Positions 56,153 to 64,000 of a stretch of DNA of 64,000 bases are shown here, one piece after another (position 1 is the stretch's first letter; every line of letters begins with the position of its first letter). This DNA comes from Pseudomonas sp. ANT_H12B (GTDB lineage: Bacteria; Pseudomonadota; Gammaproteobacteria; Pseudomonadales; Pseudomonadaceae), in NCBI RefSeq assembly GCF_008369325.1, contig NZ_VOBI01000007.1:1-64000 (forward strand), in the 5' to 3' direction. A program made the position numbers and the translations under genes. The notes beneath the pieces are model-generated. The model saw nothing but the letters and a program-made list of their open reading frames with translations, was not told the DNA's origin and searched no databases.

Positions 56153-57313
56153 TCAGCTAACGCGATTATAACCACCTAACACACCTTTCTTGGATAAAAC
56201 CCATTGCCAAAGCTGTATATCTCTTGCGCGGAAGGCACCAGCGCATGACAAAAGATAATATTTCCACATTTTATAAAATCTATCGCCAAGTTCTGCTGAA
56301 AACATGTGCCAATTTTTATCAAAATTATCAAACCAGGCCATGAGTGTTCTATCGTAATCCGCTCCGAAATTGTGAAGGTCTTCAGCGACGAATAGACCTT
56401 CTATAGATGTGGCTATTTGTGTAATTGAAGGTAAATCACCGTTTGGAAAAATATATTTATCTATCCACGGATCCGGTGCTGTTTTCGTAACATTTTTGCC
56501 AATTGTATGCAGCAAAAATAAACCATCATCTTTTAGACAACGATTAACCGTTTCCATGTATGCGCGATGGTTTTTACGTCCAACATGTTCAAACATGCCT
56601 ACGCTTACGATGTTGTCAAACTGTTCATCCAGCTCACGATAATCTTGAAGTCTGAACTCAAGCGGGAGATGGGAGTATTTGTCTTTTGCCCAATCACACT
56701 GTTCTTTAGATATGGTTACACCTACGCATTCCACGCCATAGTTCTCAGCCGCGTAAGACATAAAACTGCCCCAGCCACAACCAATATCAAGTATTTTCAT
56801 GCCGGGCTTTAACTGCAACTTTTGACAGATCAAATCTAGTTTAGCAGTTTGCGCATCTAAAAGATTGGCTGCATCTTTCCAATATCCACATGTGTAAGTC
56901 AGTCGACCGTCCAACATACTAAAATAAAAATCGTTTCCTAAATCATAGTGTTTTTCACCGACTTCCCAAGACTTGCGCGGTGTCTGGCGATTCGTGAATC
57001 TTGCTGCCAGCACATGAAATATAATTGACAGAGGGTTGATGCTGTCCGCAATTCCCGAACGCATTAATTTTGTAAAAAAAACATCTAACTCTTGAGATTC
57101 CCATAAGCCGTCCATATAGGCTTCACCCAATCCCAAATTCCCTTTAGATAGAGCCAATTCAGGAACACCATTTCCTAATAGTTTAATATCAAATGGAAAA
57201 TCCCCATTAAAAGATAACCCAGCTTTTTGCAACATGTTCTGAACAAAATGGTGAGCCTTGGTTTCGTTTATTTCCGTCTTAAGGTAGTTGGTTGGTTCAA
57301 GCCGCATAAACAC
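56153..57313 (-). CDS. cfa: Cyclopropane-fatty-acyl-phospholipid synthase
   Basis: A 386-residue SAM-dependent enzyme that adds a methylene bridge to unsaturated acyl chains of membrane phospholipids. The N-terminal lipid-binding domain (about 1-120) precedes a methyltransferase domain with VGEKHYDLGNDFYFSMLD, ILDIGCGWGSFMSYAAENYG and VGMFEHVGRKNHR, all CFA-synthase hallmarks. Its codon use and AT content are unlike the core genes of the window, so it looks transferred. It is likely co-transcribed with the DUF6306 gene that ends 11 bp upstream. Confidence 0.94.
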   Translation of the reverse strand: MFMRLEPTNYLKTEINETKAHHFVQNMLQKAGLSFNGDFPFDIKLLGNGVPELALSKGNLGLGEAYMDGLWESQELDVFFTKLMRSGIADSINPLSIIFHVLAARFTNRQTPRKSWEVGEKHYDLGNDFYFSMLDGRLTYTCGYWKDAANLLDAQTAKLDLICQKLQLKPGMKILDIGCGWGSFMSYAAENYGVECVGVTISKEQCDWAKDKYSHLPLEFRLQDYRELDEQFDNIVSVGMFEHVGRKNHRAYMETVNRCLKDDGLFLLHTIGKNVTKTAPDPWIDKYIFPNGDLPSITQIATSIEGLFVAEDLHNFGADYDRTLMAWFDNFDKNWHMFSAELGDRFYKMWKYYLLSCAGAFRARDIQLWQWVLSKKGVLGGYNRVS

Positions 57314-57324
57314 ACCCTTAATAG

Positions 57325-57741
57325 TTAAGTATACTTCAGATTAAATGCTTCACTATTTAATACATGTATCTGTAGAACGCACCCCAACTCTTTCCTAACA
57401 AAGTCAGAAGTAATTAACTCAAGATTTTTCTTTAGCTTGTTAATTACCCATCTCTGTCCACGATCAATAAAATAAAGTCGGTCAACAATGTCTTCAATGC
57501 TCATTGCTTTGGCATAAAATTCGCCAATATTTAAGCTGGGCTCGCCGCCAAGGTATTTGATACAGTCTCTGATCCTTCTGCAACTTTCAGCTTCGCCAAT
57601 ATGAATTTGGTTTAACAGCATTTGCTGATCTTCGTCAGCAGTCTCTTTAAATGTATCTAAAGCTAAACGAGCTCCAGCTCTCTCACCTTCAAGCAGCTCT
57701 TGAAGGAGTTGTATAGTGTTGTGTTTTACTGACTCGTTCAT
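57325..57741 (-). CDS. DUF6306 ferritin-like protein
   Basis: A 138-residue, all-helical protein. The helix pattern LLEGERAGARLALDTFKET and IGEAESCRRIRDCIKYLGGE carries Glu/His-type residues placed as in ferritin-like four-helix bundles, and EFYAKAMSIEDIVDRLYFIDR matches the DUF6306 family as I remember it. A di-iron site is possible but not verified. It is the first gene of the cfa transcript and divergent from ccoN. Confidence 0.7.
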   Translation of the reverse strand: MNESVKHNTIQLLQELLEGERAGARLALDTFKETADEDQQMLLNQIHIGEAESCRRIRDCIKYLGGEPSLNIGEFYAKAMSIEDIVDRLYFIDRGQRWVINKLKKNLELITSDFVRKELGCVLQIHVLNSEAFNLKYT

Positions 57742-57836
57742 GTCACCGTCCTTTCCCGTTGGGATAGCTGGTAGAGCTTATCGTTAATTTTGAGGAAAAT
57801 TTAATGAATAGTCTTGAACTAAAAAATCAAAAAAAA

Positions 57837-57852
57837 TGATATGAAATTATCA
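57837..57852. promoter_or_regulatory. Candidate operator TGATA-N6-TATCA
   Basis: A perfect 5-6-5 inverted repeat lies in the 228-bp AT-rich region between the divergent DUF6306 and ccoN genes. The size fits a LysR-type or other dimeric regulator; it does not match a classic ANR/FNR box (TTGAT-N4-ATCAA). Confidence 0.4.
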
Positions 57853-57969
57853 GATTAATTTTAATATCAATAAAATTGAACTCAGATAGCAATATTTTGA
57901 GTTTGTCATGGACTTCTATCGCAGTCCAGAATGCTGGGCTGAAATCCACATCTATCGTTCAATGGATTA

Positions 57970-59427
57970 ATGATGAATAGAAATATGGCCAACGAAGCGA
58001 TACCTACTGACCTGAACACGGTTTACAACTATGCAATCGTCAGAAAATTCACCCTTGCTACCCTCATCTGGGGCATCCTCGGCATGGGGATGGGCGTGTT
58101 CATTGCTGCACAATTGGTATGGCCTGAACTGAATTTTGGATTGGCTTGGACGTCCTTCGGGCGCATACGTCCTATCCATACAAACCTCGTGATTTTCGCC
58201 TTCGGAGGCGGTGCACTGTTCGCGACTTCATTCTATGTTGTGCAACGAACCTCGAGAGTAAGACTTGTATCAGATGGTTTAGCTAATTTCGTATTTTGGG
58301 GTTGGCAGTTCTCAATATTAGCAATGATCGTAAGTTATCCACTTGGCTATACAACATCCAAAGAATACGCTGAAATGGAGTGGCCTATAGCAATATTTGT
58401 TGCTGTCGTATGGTTAGCTTATGCATATTTGTTTTTTGGAACGATTGCGGTTAGGAAGGTTAAACACATTTATGTTGGGAACTGGTTCTATGGAGCATTT
58501 ATCGTCGTAACCGGTATGGTGCATGTCATTAATCATTTTTCAGTACCTGTCAATTTTCTGAAATCATACTCTATGTATTCGGGAGCGACAGATGCAATGA
58601 TTCAGTGGTGGTATGGACATAGCGTTGTAGGATTTATTTTGTCTGTTGGCTTTTTAGGAATGATGTATTATTTTGTGCCCAAACAGGCTGAACGCCCAAT
58701 TTACTCGTACCGTCTTTCGATTGTTCATTTTTGGGCAATCATCACACTTTATATATGGGCAGGGCCGCACCATTTGCACTACACGGCTCTTCCAGACTGG
58801 GCGCAGTCGATAGGCATGGCAATGTCGATAATCTTACTGGCTCCAAGTTGGGGCGGTATGATTAACGGAATGATGACTTTGTCCGGCGCTTGGCATAAAT
58901 TACGAACTGATCCAATTTTAAGATTTTTGGTAGTATCGTTAGCGTTTTACGGTATGTCTACGTTCGAAGGGCCAATGATGGCAATTAAAACTGTCAACTC
59001 GCTGTCTCACTACACGGATTGGACAATCGGACACGTACACGCTGGCGCGCTTGGTTGGGTGGCTATGATAAGTATCGGTACTCTTTATCATATGATTCCA
59101 AAGCTGTATGGTAGAGAAAAAATGTTTAGCGTAGGATTAATTAACGCGCATTTCTGGCTTGCAACTATCGGTACTGTTCTATACATTGCCTCGATGTGGG
59201 TAAATGGCATCACTCAAGGTTTGATGTGGCGAGCAATCAACGATGACGGCACTCTGACTTACTCATTCGCAGAGGCACTTCAAGCTAGCCATCCCGGATA
59301 TATAGTACGGCTGATTGGTGGTTCGACATTCGCCAGCGGTATGTTAATCATGGCGTACAATACATGGAGGACTATCCGAGTTGGTGTAAGAGTAGAGAAC
59401 TCTCCGATAACTCAATCAGTTCATTAA
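57970..59427 (+). CDS. ccoN: Orphan cbb3-type cytochrome oxidase catalytic subunit
   Basis: A 485-residue, 12-helix heme-copper oxidase subunit I of the cbb3 type. Heme and copper ligands are present: [15 protein letters not shown] (His), [10 protein letters not shown] (His), [13 protein letters not shown] (His-His) and [13 protein letters not shown] (HxH). [17 protein letters not shown] is the conserved C-type stretch. No ccoO or ccoP lies nearby, so it must use subunits encoded elsewhere, as the orphan CcoN isoforms of P. aeruginosa do. The gene is AT-rich and clearly foreign in composition. It heads an operon with a CcoQ-like gene and an HPP gene. Confidence 0.93.
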   Translation: MMNRNMANEAIPTDLNTVYNYAIVRKFTLATLIWGILGMGMGVFIAAQLVWPELNFGLAWTSFGRIRPIHTNLVIFAFGGGALFATSFYVVQRTSRVRLVSDGLANFVFWGWQFSILAMIVSYPLGYTTSKEYAEMEWPIAIFVAVVWLAYAYLFFGTIAVRKVKHIYVGNWFYGAFIVVTGMVHVINHFSVPVNFLKSYSMYSGATDAMIQWWYGHSVVGFILSVGFLGMMYYFVPKQAERPIYSYRLSIVHFWAIITLYIWAGPHHLHYTALPDWAQSIGMAMSIILLAPSWGGMINGMMTLSGAWHKLRTDPILRFLVVSLAFYGMSTFEGPMMAIKTVNSLSHYTDWTIGHVHAGALGWVAMISIGTLYHMIPKLYGREKMFSVGLINAHFWLATIGTVLYIASMWVNGITQGLMWRAINDDGTLTYSFAEALQASHPGYIVRLIGGSTFASGMLIMAYNTWRTIRVGVRVENSPITQSVH

Positions 59428-59440
59428 GGTTGTATTTACA

Positions 59441-59680
59441 ATGATAGGGATTTGGCTTTATCTAGGGCTCTTCGTTTTCACGACCGGTATTTACTTTTCC
59501 TGGAACCTCAACTCAACTCAGGAGATAGAACAAGCAGCGTTACTACCTTTTGCAGATGATCCGGAAGTCGCATCAAGAATCACCCAAGAAACTGGTATGA
59601 AGTTTGATAGTATTGTCAATGGCACAGAACAGAACTCAGAAGTGACTGCAACGGATAGCGTTGACAAATTCGTAGCATAA
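59441..59680 (+). CDS. ccoQ: CcoQ-like small subunit
   Basis: A 79-residue protein with one N-terminal helix (residues 3-22) and an acidic soluble tail. EQAALLPFADDPEVASRI matches the LPFADD motif of CcoQ/FixQ-type proteins, which stabilise the cbb3 complex. It starts 13 bp after ccoN. The tail is longer than in common CcoQ. The pairing recalls the ccoN4-ccoQ4 pair of P. aeruginosa, by arrangement. Confidence 0.75.
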   Translation: MIGIWLYLGLFVFTTGIYFSWNLNSTQEIEQAALLPFADDPEVASRITQETGMKFDSIVNGTEQNSEVTATDSVDKFVA

Positions 59681-59763
59681 TCAATTTTCCATTCCAAGGA
59701 AGGACTTTTTCGTACCTCCCTCAGGTGCGCAGGTTCATTGAATATTAATGAGCCTTTTTTTAA

Positions 59764-60897
59764 GTGTACGAAATGATTAAGTCCTTATTGTTAAGTTTTT
59801 ATCCGGCTCCATTAAATACCAAGCCTAGAGAATGGTTGCGCGCATCAGTTGGTGCATGTGCAGGTGTTCTTATCGCATCCATGGTGTGTCAATATTTTTA
59901 TGGGCTAGAGCTTACGATTCATCTTTTAGGCCCGATAGGAGCTTCATCAGTTTTATTGTTCGCCGTTTCTACGGGAGCGCTCGCTCAGCCTTGGGCTATA
60001 GTAGGAAGTTATTTTGTTGCAACAGGCGCCGCACTTATTGCAGTACAATTATTCGATCATTCTTTTCTAAGTGCTAGTTTCGCTGTGGGATTAGCAATTG
60101 GTGCTATGTGTATTCTCCGCTGTCTGCATCCTCCCGGTGGTGCTGTCGCTCTCTGTATTGTCTTATCTCAATCAGATTTAGCGCAATTAGGTTTATATGT
60201 TTTTTATCCGGTGATGCTGAATGCAGGAATACTTTTAGGCTGTGCGCTATTTTTTAATAATCTGACATTAGTGCGGTATCCCAAAGCACATATAAATCCA
60301 TCAGCCGAGATAAATCATACGAAAGATATTCCTCCCTTCGAAAGGGTTGGTTTTAATAGTGATGACCTTGATGCAGCCTTAGCAGATATTGATGAATTTG
60401 TTGACGTGACGAGAGAGGATCTAGAGAGAATTATTAGATCCACTGAAAAGCATGCTTTAAGACGGAGTATGGGGGATATTCAAGCGTCCCATATCATGTC
60501 GAAAGATGTGCTGTCAGGAAGGCCAGAAACAACAATTAAAGATGCTGTACGAATTTTGATGCACCACCACATAAAAGCTTTACCGATATTGAGCGAAGAA
60601 AAACACATTGTAGGGATTGTTAGTCTTACTGATATAATTAAGTATCCGGCATCGAGTCGGAGCAATGGACTATTAGGTATGGTCGGGTTCAAGAAGAAAA
60701 CGTTATTAAAAGATATAATGCATACGCCAGTTACATGCGTGACTACTACAGCGCACATTGTTGAGTTGATCCCTTTATTGTCAAGGCAAGGGTTGCACTG
60801 TATTCCGGTTCTTCAAAACAACATGTTTGTCGGGGTCATAACACAAACAGATTTGATCGCGGCATTGCACCGCGATTTAATAGTGCACTTGCATTAA
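59764..60897 (+). CDS. HPP-family membrane protein with two CBS domains
   Basis: A 377-residue protein. The first 170 residues form four or five hydrophobic helices with the HPP signature LRCLHPPGGAVALC (about 117-130) and LLGPIGASSVLLFA. Then a charged linker leads to two CBS domains (about 240-300 and 315-375: IMSKDVLSGRPETTIKDAV and IMHTPVTCVTTTAHIVELI), which usually sense adenine nucleotides. HPP proteins are linked to nitrite or anion transport in some organisms; that role here is inferred. It overlaps the convergent LysR gene by four bases. Confidence 0.83.
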   Translation: MYEMIKSLLLSFYPAPLNTKPREWLRASVGACAGVLIASMVCQYFYGLELTIHLLGPIGASSVLLFAVSTGALAQPWAIVGSYFVATGAALIAVQLFDHSFLSASFAVGLAIGAMCILRCLHPPGGAVALCIVLSQSDLAQLGLYVFYPVMLNAGILLGCALFFNNLTLVRYPKAHINPSAEINHTKDIPPFERVGFNSDDLDAALADIDEFVDVTREDLERIIRSTEKHALRRSMGDIQASHIMSKDVLSGRPETTIKDAVRILMHHHIKALPILSEEKHIVGIVSLTDIIKYPASSRSNGLLGMVGFKKKTLLKDIMHTPVTCVTTTAHIVELIPLLSRQGLHCIPVLQNNMFVGVITQTDLIAALHRDLIVHLH

Positions 60898-61757
60898 ATT
60901 AGTGGATCCCACCGTTGGGACCAGTCGCTGTCCATAGTGACAATATTTTTCAATAGTTTGATTGCTTGCTGTAGCTCTGATGATGACCTATTACGAGAGT
61001 ATACTAAAAAAGTAGGATAGCTGAACTCAGGTGCGGAGTTAACTCGCTCCAGAACTCCGCTTTCAATATATGATTGCACAACACGGGTTCTAAAGTAGCC
61101 TGACCCTCCATTGTCGAGAATATATTGTAGCGCTACTGGCCCCAAGTTAAAAGAAAGAGCCGCCCTCGCATTTTCTGGCAACGCTGCATCATGTGATCGT
61201 CGAAAACCATCCCCCCAATCTATATAAACATAAGGATCAGGCTTGGTGGTTAAGCGGACAAGTATTAATTTCTCTTCGAGGATTTGTTCGACTTGTAAGT
61301 CCGGCCAGTATGCCGGTTGGTAAACAAGAGCCGCATCTAAAAATCCAAGTTCTAATTGACGTAACAGAGTTGACCCGTCTCTTATCTCGGTTTTGATTGC
61401 GTGCGTAGGTATTGATTTTTGGATTTCGCGAACCCAATCCAGAATCAGTGGATTGCATAAACTGACTTCACCACCGATATGCAATATTTTATGGAAGCCT
61501 TCAGGCAGAGGCAGATCCCTAACGGCTGCATCCCAAGTTTCAACTAGTTGATTTGCATAAACAACAAAAGCTTCACCGTCTGCCGTTAATTTTGAACCGG
61601 TTCTATTGCGCACAAACAACTTACTATTTAGGCTATGTTCTAATTTCTGTACTCTAGCGGTTATGGCAGTTTGAGTGACATGCAATCGTTCAGCTGCGGC
61701 AATCAAACTACCACATCTGACGATTTCCAAGAAGGTTTTAGCCAGTTCAATATCCAT
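60894..61757 (-). CDS. LysR-type regulator of the AT-rich cargo
   Basis: A 287-residue LysR protein. The HTH reads GSLIAAAERLHVTQTAITAR, and the effector domain includes FLDAALVYQPAYWPDL. Composition matches the neighbouring AT-rich genes. Convergent with the HPP gene, it is a good candidate to control the ccoN and/or cfa promoters. Confidence 0.88.
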   Translation of the reverse strand: MDIELAKTFLEIVRCGSLIAAAERLHVTQTAITARVQKLEHSLNSKLFVRNRTGSKLTADGEAFVVYANQLVETWDAAVRDLPLPEGFHKILHIGGEVSLCNPLILDWVREIQKSIPTHAIKTEIRDGSTLLRQLELGFLDAALVYQPAYWPDLQVEQILEEKLILVRLTTKPDPYVYIDWGDGFRRSHDAALPENARAALSFNLGPVALQYILDNGGSGYFRTRVVQSYIESGVLERVNSAPEFSYPTFLVYSRNRSSSELQQAIKLLKNIVTMDSDWSQRWDPLI

Positions 61758-61968
61758 TTTTGATACGCCAAAAAATACATTATATAAAAAAGCACAGAAG
61801 CTTTACAACCATAGGGGTATTAATCAATCAAATAGAAAGCCTGAATGTTTCGAATCAATAAATAGTCCGAACTATTCTTCGGTGGCACCGCCACCAAACG
61901 GCCTCCGAACACATTATTACGCTTAGCACCAGTAACCACGCTACTTTCAGCTAGCTACACCTACGCTA

Positions 61969-61995
61969 AACGATGAACGATGAACGATGAACGAT
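61969..61995 (+). repeat. Short tandem repeat AACGATG
   Basis: Almost four copies of a 7-bp unit lie in the gene-free stretch between the LysR gene (61757) and 62189. I see no gene in that stretch. Confidence 0.75.
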
Positions 61996-62188
61996 TTCAT
62001 TGAGCTTGCAGCGTTTCCAGGCTACTCATAATCCTTTTAGTTGTGGTTCTATTCAAGTAGAGTACAAACATCCCCGTTTTCTGCGATTACCCCAAGTACT
62101 GGTCAGTCGGTTGCCGCGAGAAAGGGGCTCGGCCATTCGCCTGTACTCTCCCTTCTCTGTCGGGTGAGAGGGGCCGCATCGGACGGAA

Positions 62189-62410
62189 TCAAGTCGAAGA
62201 GTCGACGGTCAACAGCTGAGTCTCAAGCGCGGCGCGCTCCTGCTCGATTCTTTCTAATTCCTCAGCAAACGCCAGTTCGCTCCTGGAAGGTCGTTTCCGC
62301 CACGGCGCATGGGAAGGCATCGGCTGCGCGGCATAGCGTGTGGTTTCCCCCTGGAACTGCTGAGCCAGGCGCTCCAGGTCTTCGCGGATCTCCTGCTTGG
62401 TTCGGGTCAT
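62189..62410 (-). CDS. Small coiled-coil protein, uncertain
   Basis: A 73-residue charged protein. It begins MTRTKQEIREDLERLAQQF and ends in a long Glu/Gln/Leu helix (LAFAEELERIEQERAALETQ). It may be a plasmid- or island-type accessory protein. No family is recognised and the ribosome-binding site is poorly spaced, so it could be spurious. Confidence 0.45.
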   Translation of the reverse strand: MTRTKQEIREDLERLAQQFQGETTRYAAQPMPSHAPWRKRPSRSELAFAEELERIEQERAALETQLLTVDSST

Positions 62411-62460
62411 TTGGTTTTTCTCTGTCCTTGAACAGTGGTTTCGTAGAGCCTAGCTGTAGC

Positions 62461-62616
62461 GGCTCGCGTTTGAAAACAGCCGGGCTCGCAATCAACGCGA
62501 TTGCTAGCTCAGATTAACTGCGACTAACGAAACTCTCGGGCTCACATTCACTGCGAGCGAGCTTGCATTCAGCGCGTCGGCTTGCATTCCATCACCGTGG
62601 GCTCACGCTTTCTGCA
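62461..62616 (+). repeat. Iteron-like array of about seven degenerate 18-bp repeats
   Basis: Units near 62461, 62483, 62506, 62539, 62560, 62579 and 62599 follow the consensus GGCTYRCATTCACTGCGA, with 1-15 bp between them. The first and last are the most degenerate. No protein frame explains the periodicity. This resembles iterons or a partition site of a mobile element. Confidence 0.7.
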
Positions 62617-62620
62617 ACGG

Positions 62621-62704
62621 AACATCACTATTTGGCTCTCCGACGAGGAAATTCAGGCGCTGAGCGAGGAAATGGCCAGAGCCTTTGAATGGGGAGCCCG
62701 CTGA
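62621..62704 (+). pseudogene. C-terminal fragment of an unknown protein
   Basis: After the array, one frame reads NITIWLSDEEIQALSEEMAR then AFEWGAR before a stop at 62702. It has a plausible helical end but no start codon or upstream reading frame. It is probably the 3' end of a gene cut by rearrangement. Confidence 0.35.
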
Positions 62705-62865
62705 ATTCGGAAAAAATCGTACTACAAAGGCTTCCCTAGGGAAGTTCCGATCAACTTGTTGCAACCGTGTGGCAGGATCGAAAATTCCCTGGTGTTCAGC
62801 ACGATTTACTGCGAAACGCCCCGGACGCACCGCGCTGCCAGGGCTTTTCAGCCCATTTTCTCGCG

Positions 62866-63345
62866 TTACCCGCGCAGCTCACCCATACCCATCAGCTGTT
62901 TTCGAGCGATCCACAGGCTTGACAGGGCGAACAGCGTGGTTAGCTGCGCTGTTGTTTTTCATCAGCCCACGAAAGCGCACTTTCACATAACCAAACTGGT
63001 GCTTGATCACGCGAAAAGGATGCTCGACCTTGGCACGCGTCTCAGCTTTGCAATACTCGATCCTGCGCTTGTCCTTGTAGAGCAGGCTGCGCTTATTGAG
63101 CACGGAATAGGGCTACGCCGCGCGGCGATTTGCCAGATCACGTTACAGCTTTCGTGTTCTTCCCGCTTCTCTACCCCGGTATAGCCCGCGTCGACATAAA
63201 CGGCGTTTTCATCGCCATGCAGCAACTCAGCAACCTGGGGCATGTCGGCCACATTGGCCGCTGTGCCGTGGACGAGATGAACCAATCCCGACTCTACATC
63301 CGCGCCGATATGCGCCTTCATTGCAAAGAAGAATTGGTTCCCTTA
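62866..63345 (-). pseudogene. IS5-family transposase remnant
   Basis: The minus strand carries GNQFFFAMKAHIGADVESGL, VYVDAGYTGVEKREEHE and, in other frames, [19 protein letters not shown] then [17 protein letters not shown]. These are IS5-type DDE transposase motifs (second D region and the E region ending RVIK). At least two frameshifts break it, and the N-terminus is missing because IS110-type sequence begins at about 63345. Confidence 0.75.
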
Positions 63346-63368
63346 ATGAGATGGTCAACCCGGTTCGA

Positions 63369-63407
63369 GAAACCCGGTAAGTCTAGACTCACCGGGTTTC
63401 TTTCTTT
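63369..63407 (+). terminator. Terminator-like hairpin upstream of the IS110 transposase
   Basis: A 10-bp stem (GAAACCCGGT/ACCGGGTTTC), twelve-base loop and TTTCTTT tail. It lies between the IS left end and the transposase start and may protect the IS from outside transcription. The ribosome-binding site AAAGGAGG follows at 63410-63418. Confidence 0.7.
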
Positions 63408-63425
63408 ACCAAAGGAGGACCTCTC

Positions 63426-64000
63426 ATGAGTACCGTGACGCTTCTGGGTATCGACATCGGCAAAAACACCTTCCACTTGCATGACCAGGATGCCAGAGGA
63501 AATCAGTTCTTGCGCAAGAAACTCAATCGTAGCCAATTGCTGTCGCATCTGGCGCATCTGGCGCAGTTGTCAAACTGCAAAATTGCCATGGAGTCCTGCG
63601 GTGGTTCACAGTGGCGGGCCAGGCGGATTGAGGGCTTAAGCCACCGCGTGCAATTAATCGCAGTGCAAGATGTGAGGATCTACGTCACCGGCAACAAAAA
63701 TGACTTTGTCGATGCAGAGGCCATCTGCGAAGCCGCATCGCGACTCAAGACCCGCTCTGTTCCGGTTAAGACCGTTGAGCAGCAGATCCTGTCCACCGAG
63801 CACAAGCTGCGCAAACCCTGGGTGGATCATCGCACCGGAATCATCAATCAAGTGCATGGTTTTCTACTGGAGTTTGGCATCATCTTCCCCATTGGATACG
63901 CTGCTCTGAAACAGGCGCCGGCCCTGATGGAAAAGGGGGTCCATTCCGCGTCGGCGTCAACAGAAAATCGCAGGCAAGCGTTCGTGTATTGGTGTCGGTC
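63426..64000 (+). pseudogene. IS110-family transposase N-terminus fused in frame to a recombinase fragment (runs off window)
   Basis: From the ATG at 63426 the frame is open to the window end. About 165 residues read as the DEDD transposase N-terminus of IS110: LLGIDIGKNTFHLHDQD, AMESCGGSQWRARR, VTGNKNDFVDAEAICEAASR and FLLEFGIIFPIGYAAL. After ALMEKG it turns into TENRRQAFVYWCR, which matches SDRWQAFVRWCR of the recombinase at 54321, in the same frame. The C-terminal half of IS110 is absent, so transposition is unlikely. The right part lies outside the window. Confidence 0.75.

Noticed and set aside
57780..57960. ANR/FNR box in the ccoN promoter
   Set aside because: The closest TTGA...ATCAA pair has the wrong spacing; only the TGATA-N6-TATCA palindrome is convincing.
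61969..61995. Start of a CRISPR or iteron array
   Set aside because: Only a 7-bp tandem unit with no spacers, too short for CRISPR and unlike the 18-bp array farther right.

Overview
The window looks like a chromosomal segment of a Pseudomonas of the P. fluorescens group. The evidence is high GC with G/C-ending codons, scattered Pseudomonas-type REP pairs, and a familiar set of housekeeping genes (aceK, cysK, rnd-ycgL, ycgN, yajD, eptA, pxpABC, ptrB). No rRNA, tRNA or CRISPR array was found. Every functional call comes from reading translated sequence; no database was searched.

0-3.9 kb: aceK and a divergent EamA-type exporter, then a scar where a LysR fragment and a frameshifted small-protein gene abut. 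That broken gene still has an elaborate, foldable 5' leader. 3.9-13 kb: an orphan type VI secretion (T6SS) vgrG island, all on the minus strand. It reads vgrG - DUF4123 adaptor - VasX-like membrane-targeting effector (MIX motif) - two paralogous DUF6708 membrane proteins (likely immunity) - a DUF746 zinc-ribbon protein. Four overlapping stop/start junctions imply one translationally coupled unit, but vgrG is broken by a 10-bp tandem duplication. 13-50 kb: core genes. They include an exporter, an LpxO-like lipid A hydroxylase, cysK, a MoxR ATPase/VWA pair, a 5-oxoproline uptake and hydrolysis operon (MFS-pxpA-pxpB-pxpC) with a divergent LysR gene, oligopeptidase B, several small conserved genes, EptA and RNase T2. 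Several genes are decaying: a glutamine synthetase with an internal TAA, a DMT exporter with an internal deletion, a frameshifted DUF4160 gene, and an M61-like protein that has lost HExxH.

50-64 kb: a genomic island. It opens with a P4-type integrase. Next comes about 1 kb without genes but with perfect hairpins, then an overlapping four-gene recombination cassette (YfjI/DUF3987, a small protein, a second tyrosine recombinase, a small protein). Arrays of a 9-bp GTGGCGACA-type repeat occur on both sides of the YfjI gene in opposite orientation. From about 56 to 62 kb the sequence is visibly AT-rich and carries a compact cargo: cyclopropane-fatty-acid synthase and a ferritin-like DUF6306 protein on the minus strand, and on the plus strand an orphan cbb3 oxidase catalytic subunit (CcoN), a CcoQ-like small subunit and an HPP-family membrane protein with CBS domains, closed by a LysR regulator. 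I infer a horizontally acquired respiratory and membrane stress module that supplies an alternative CcoN isoform; CcoO and CcoP must come from elsewhere. The right end is IS debris: an iteron-like array, an IS5-family remnant, and an IS110 transposase N-terminus fused in frame to a piece of a second integrase copy that runs off the window.
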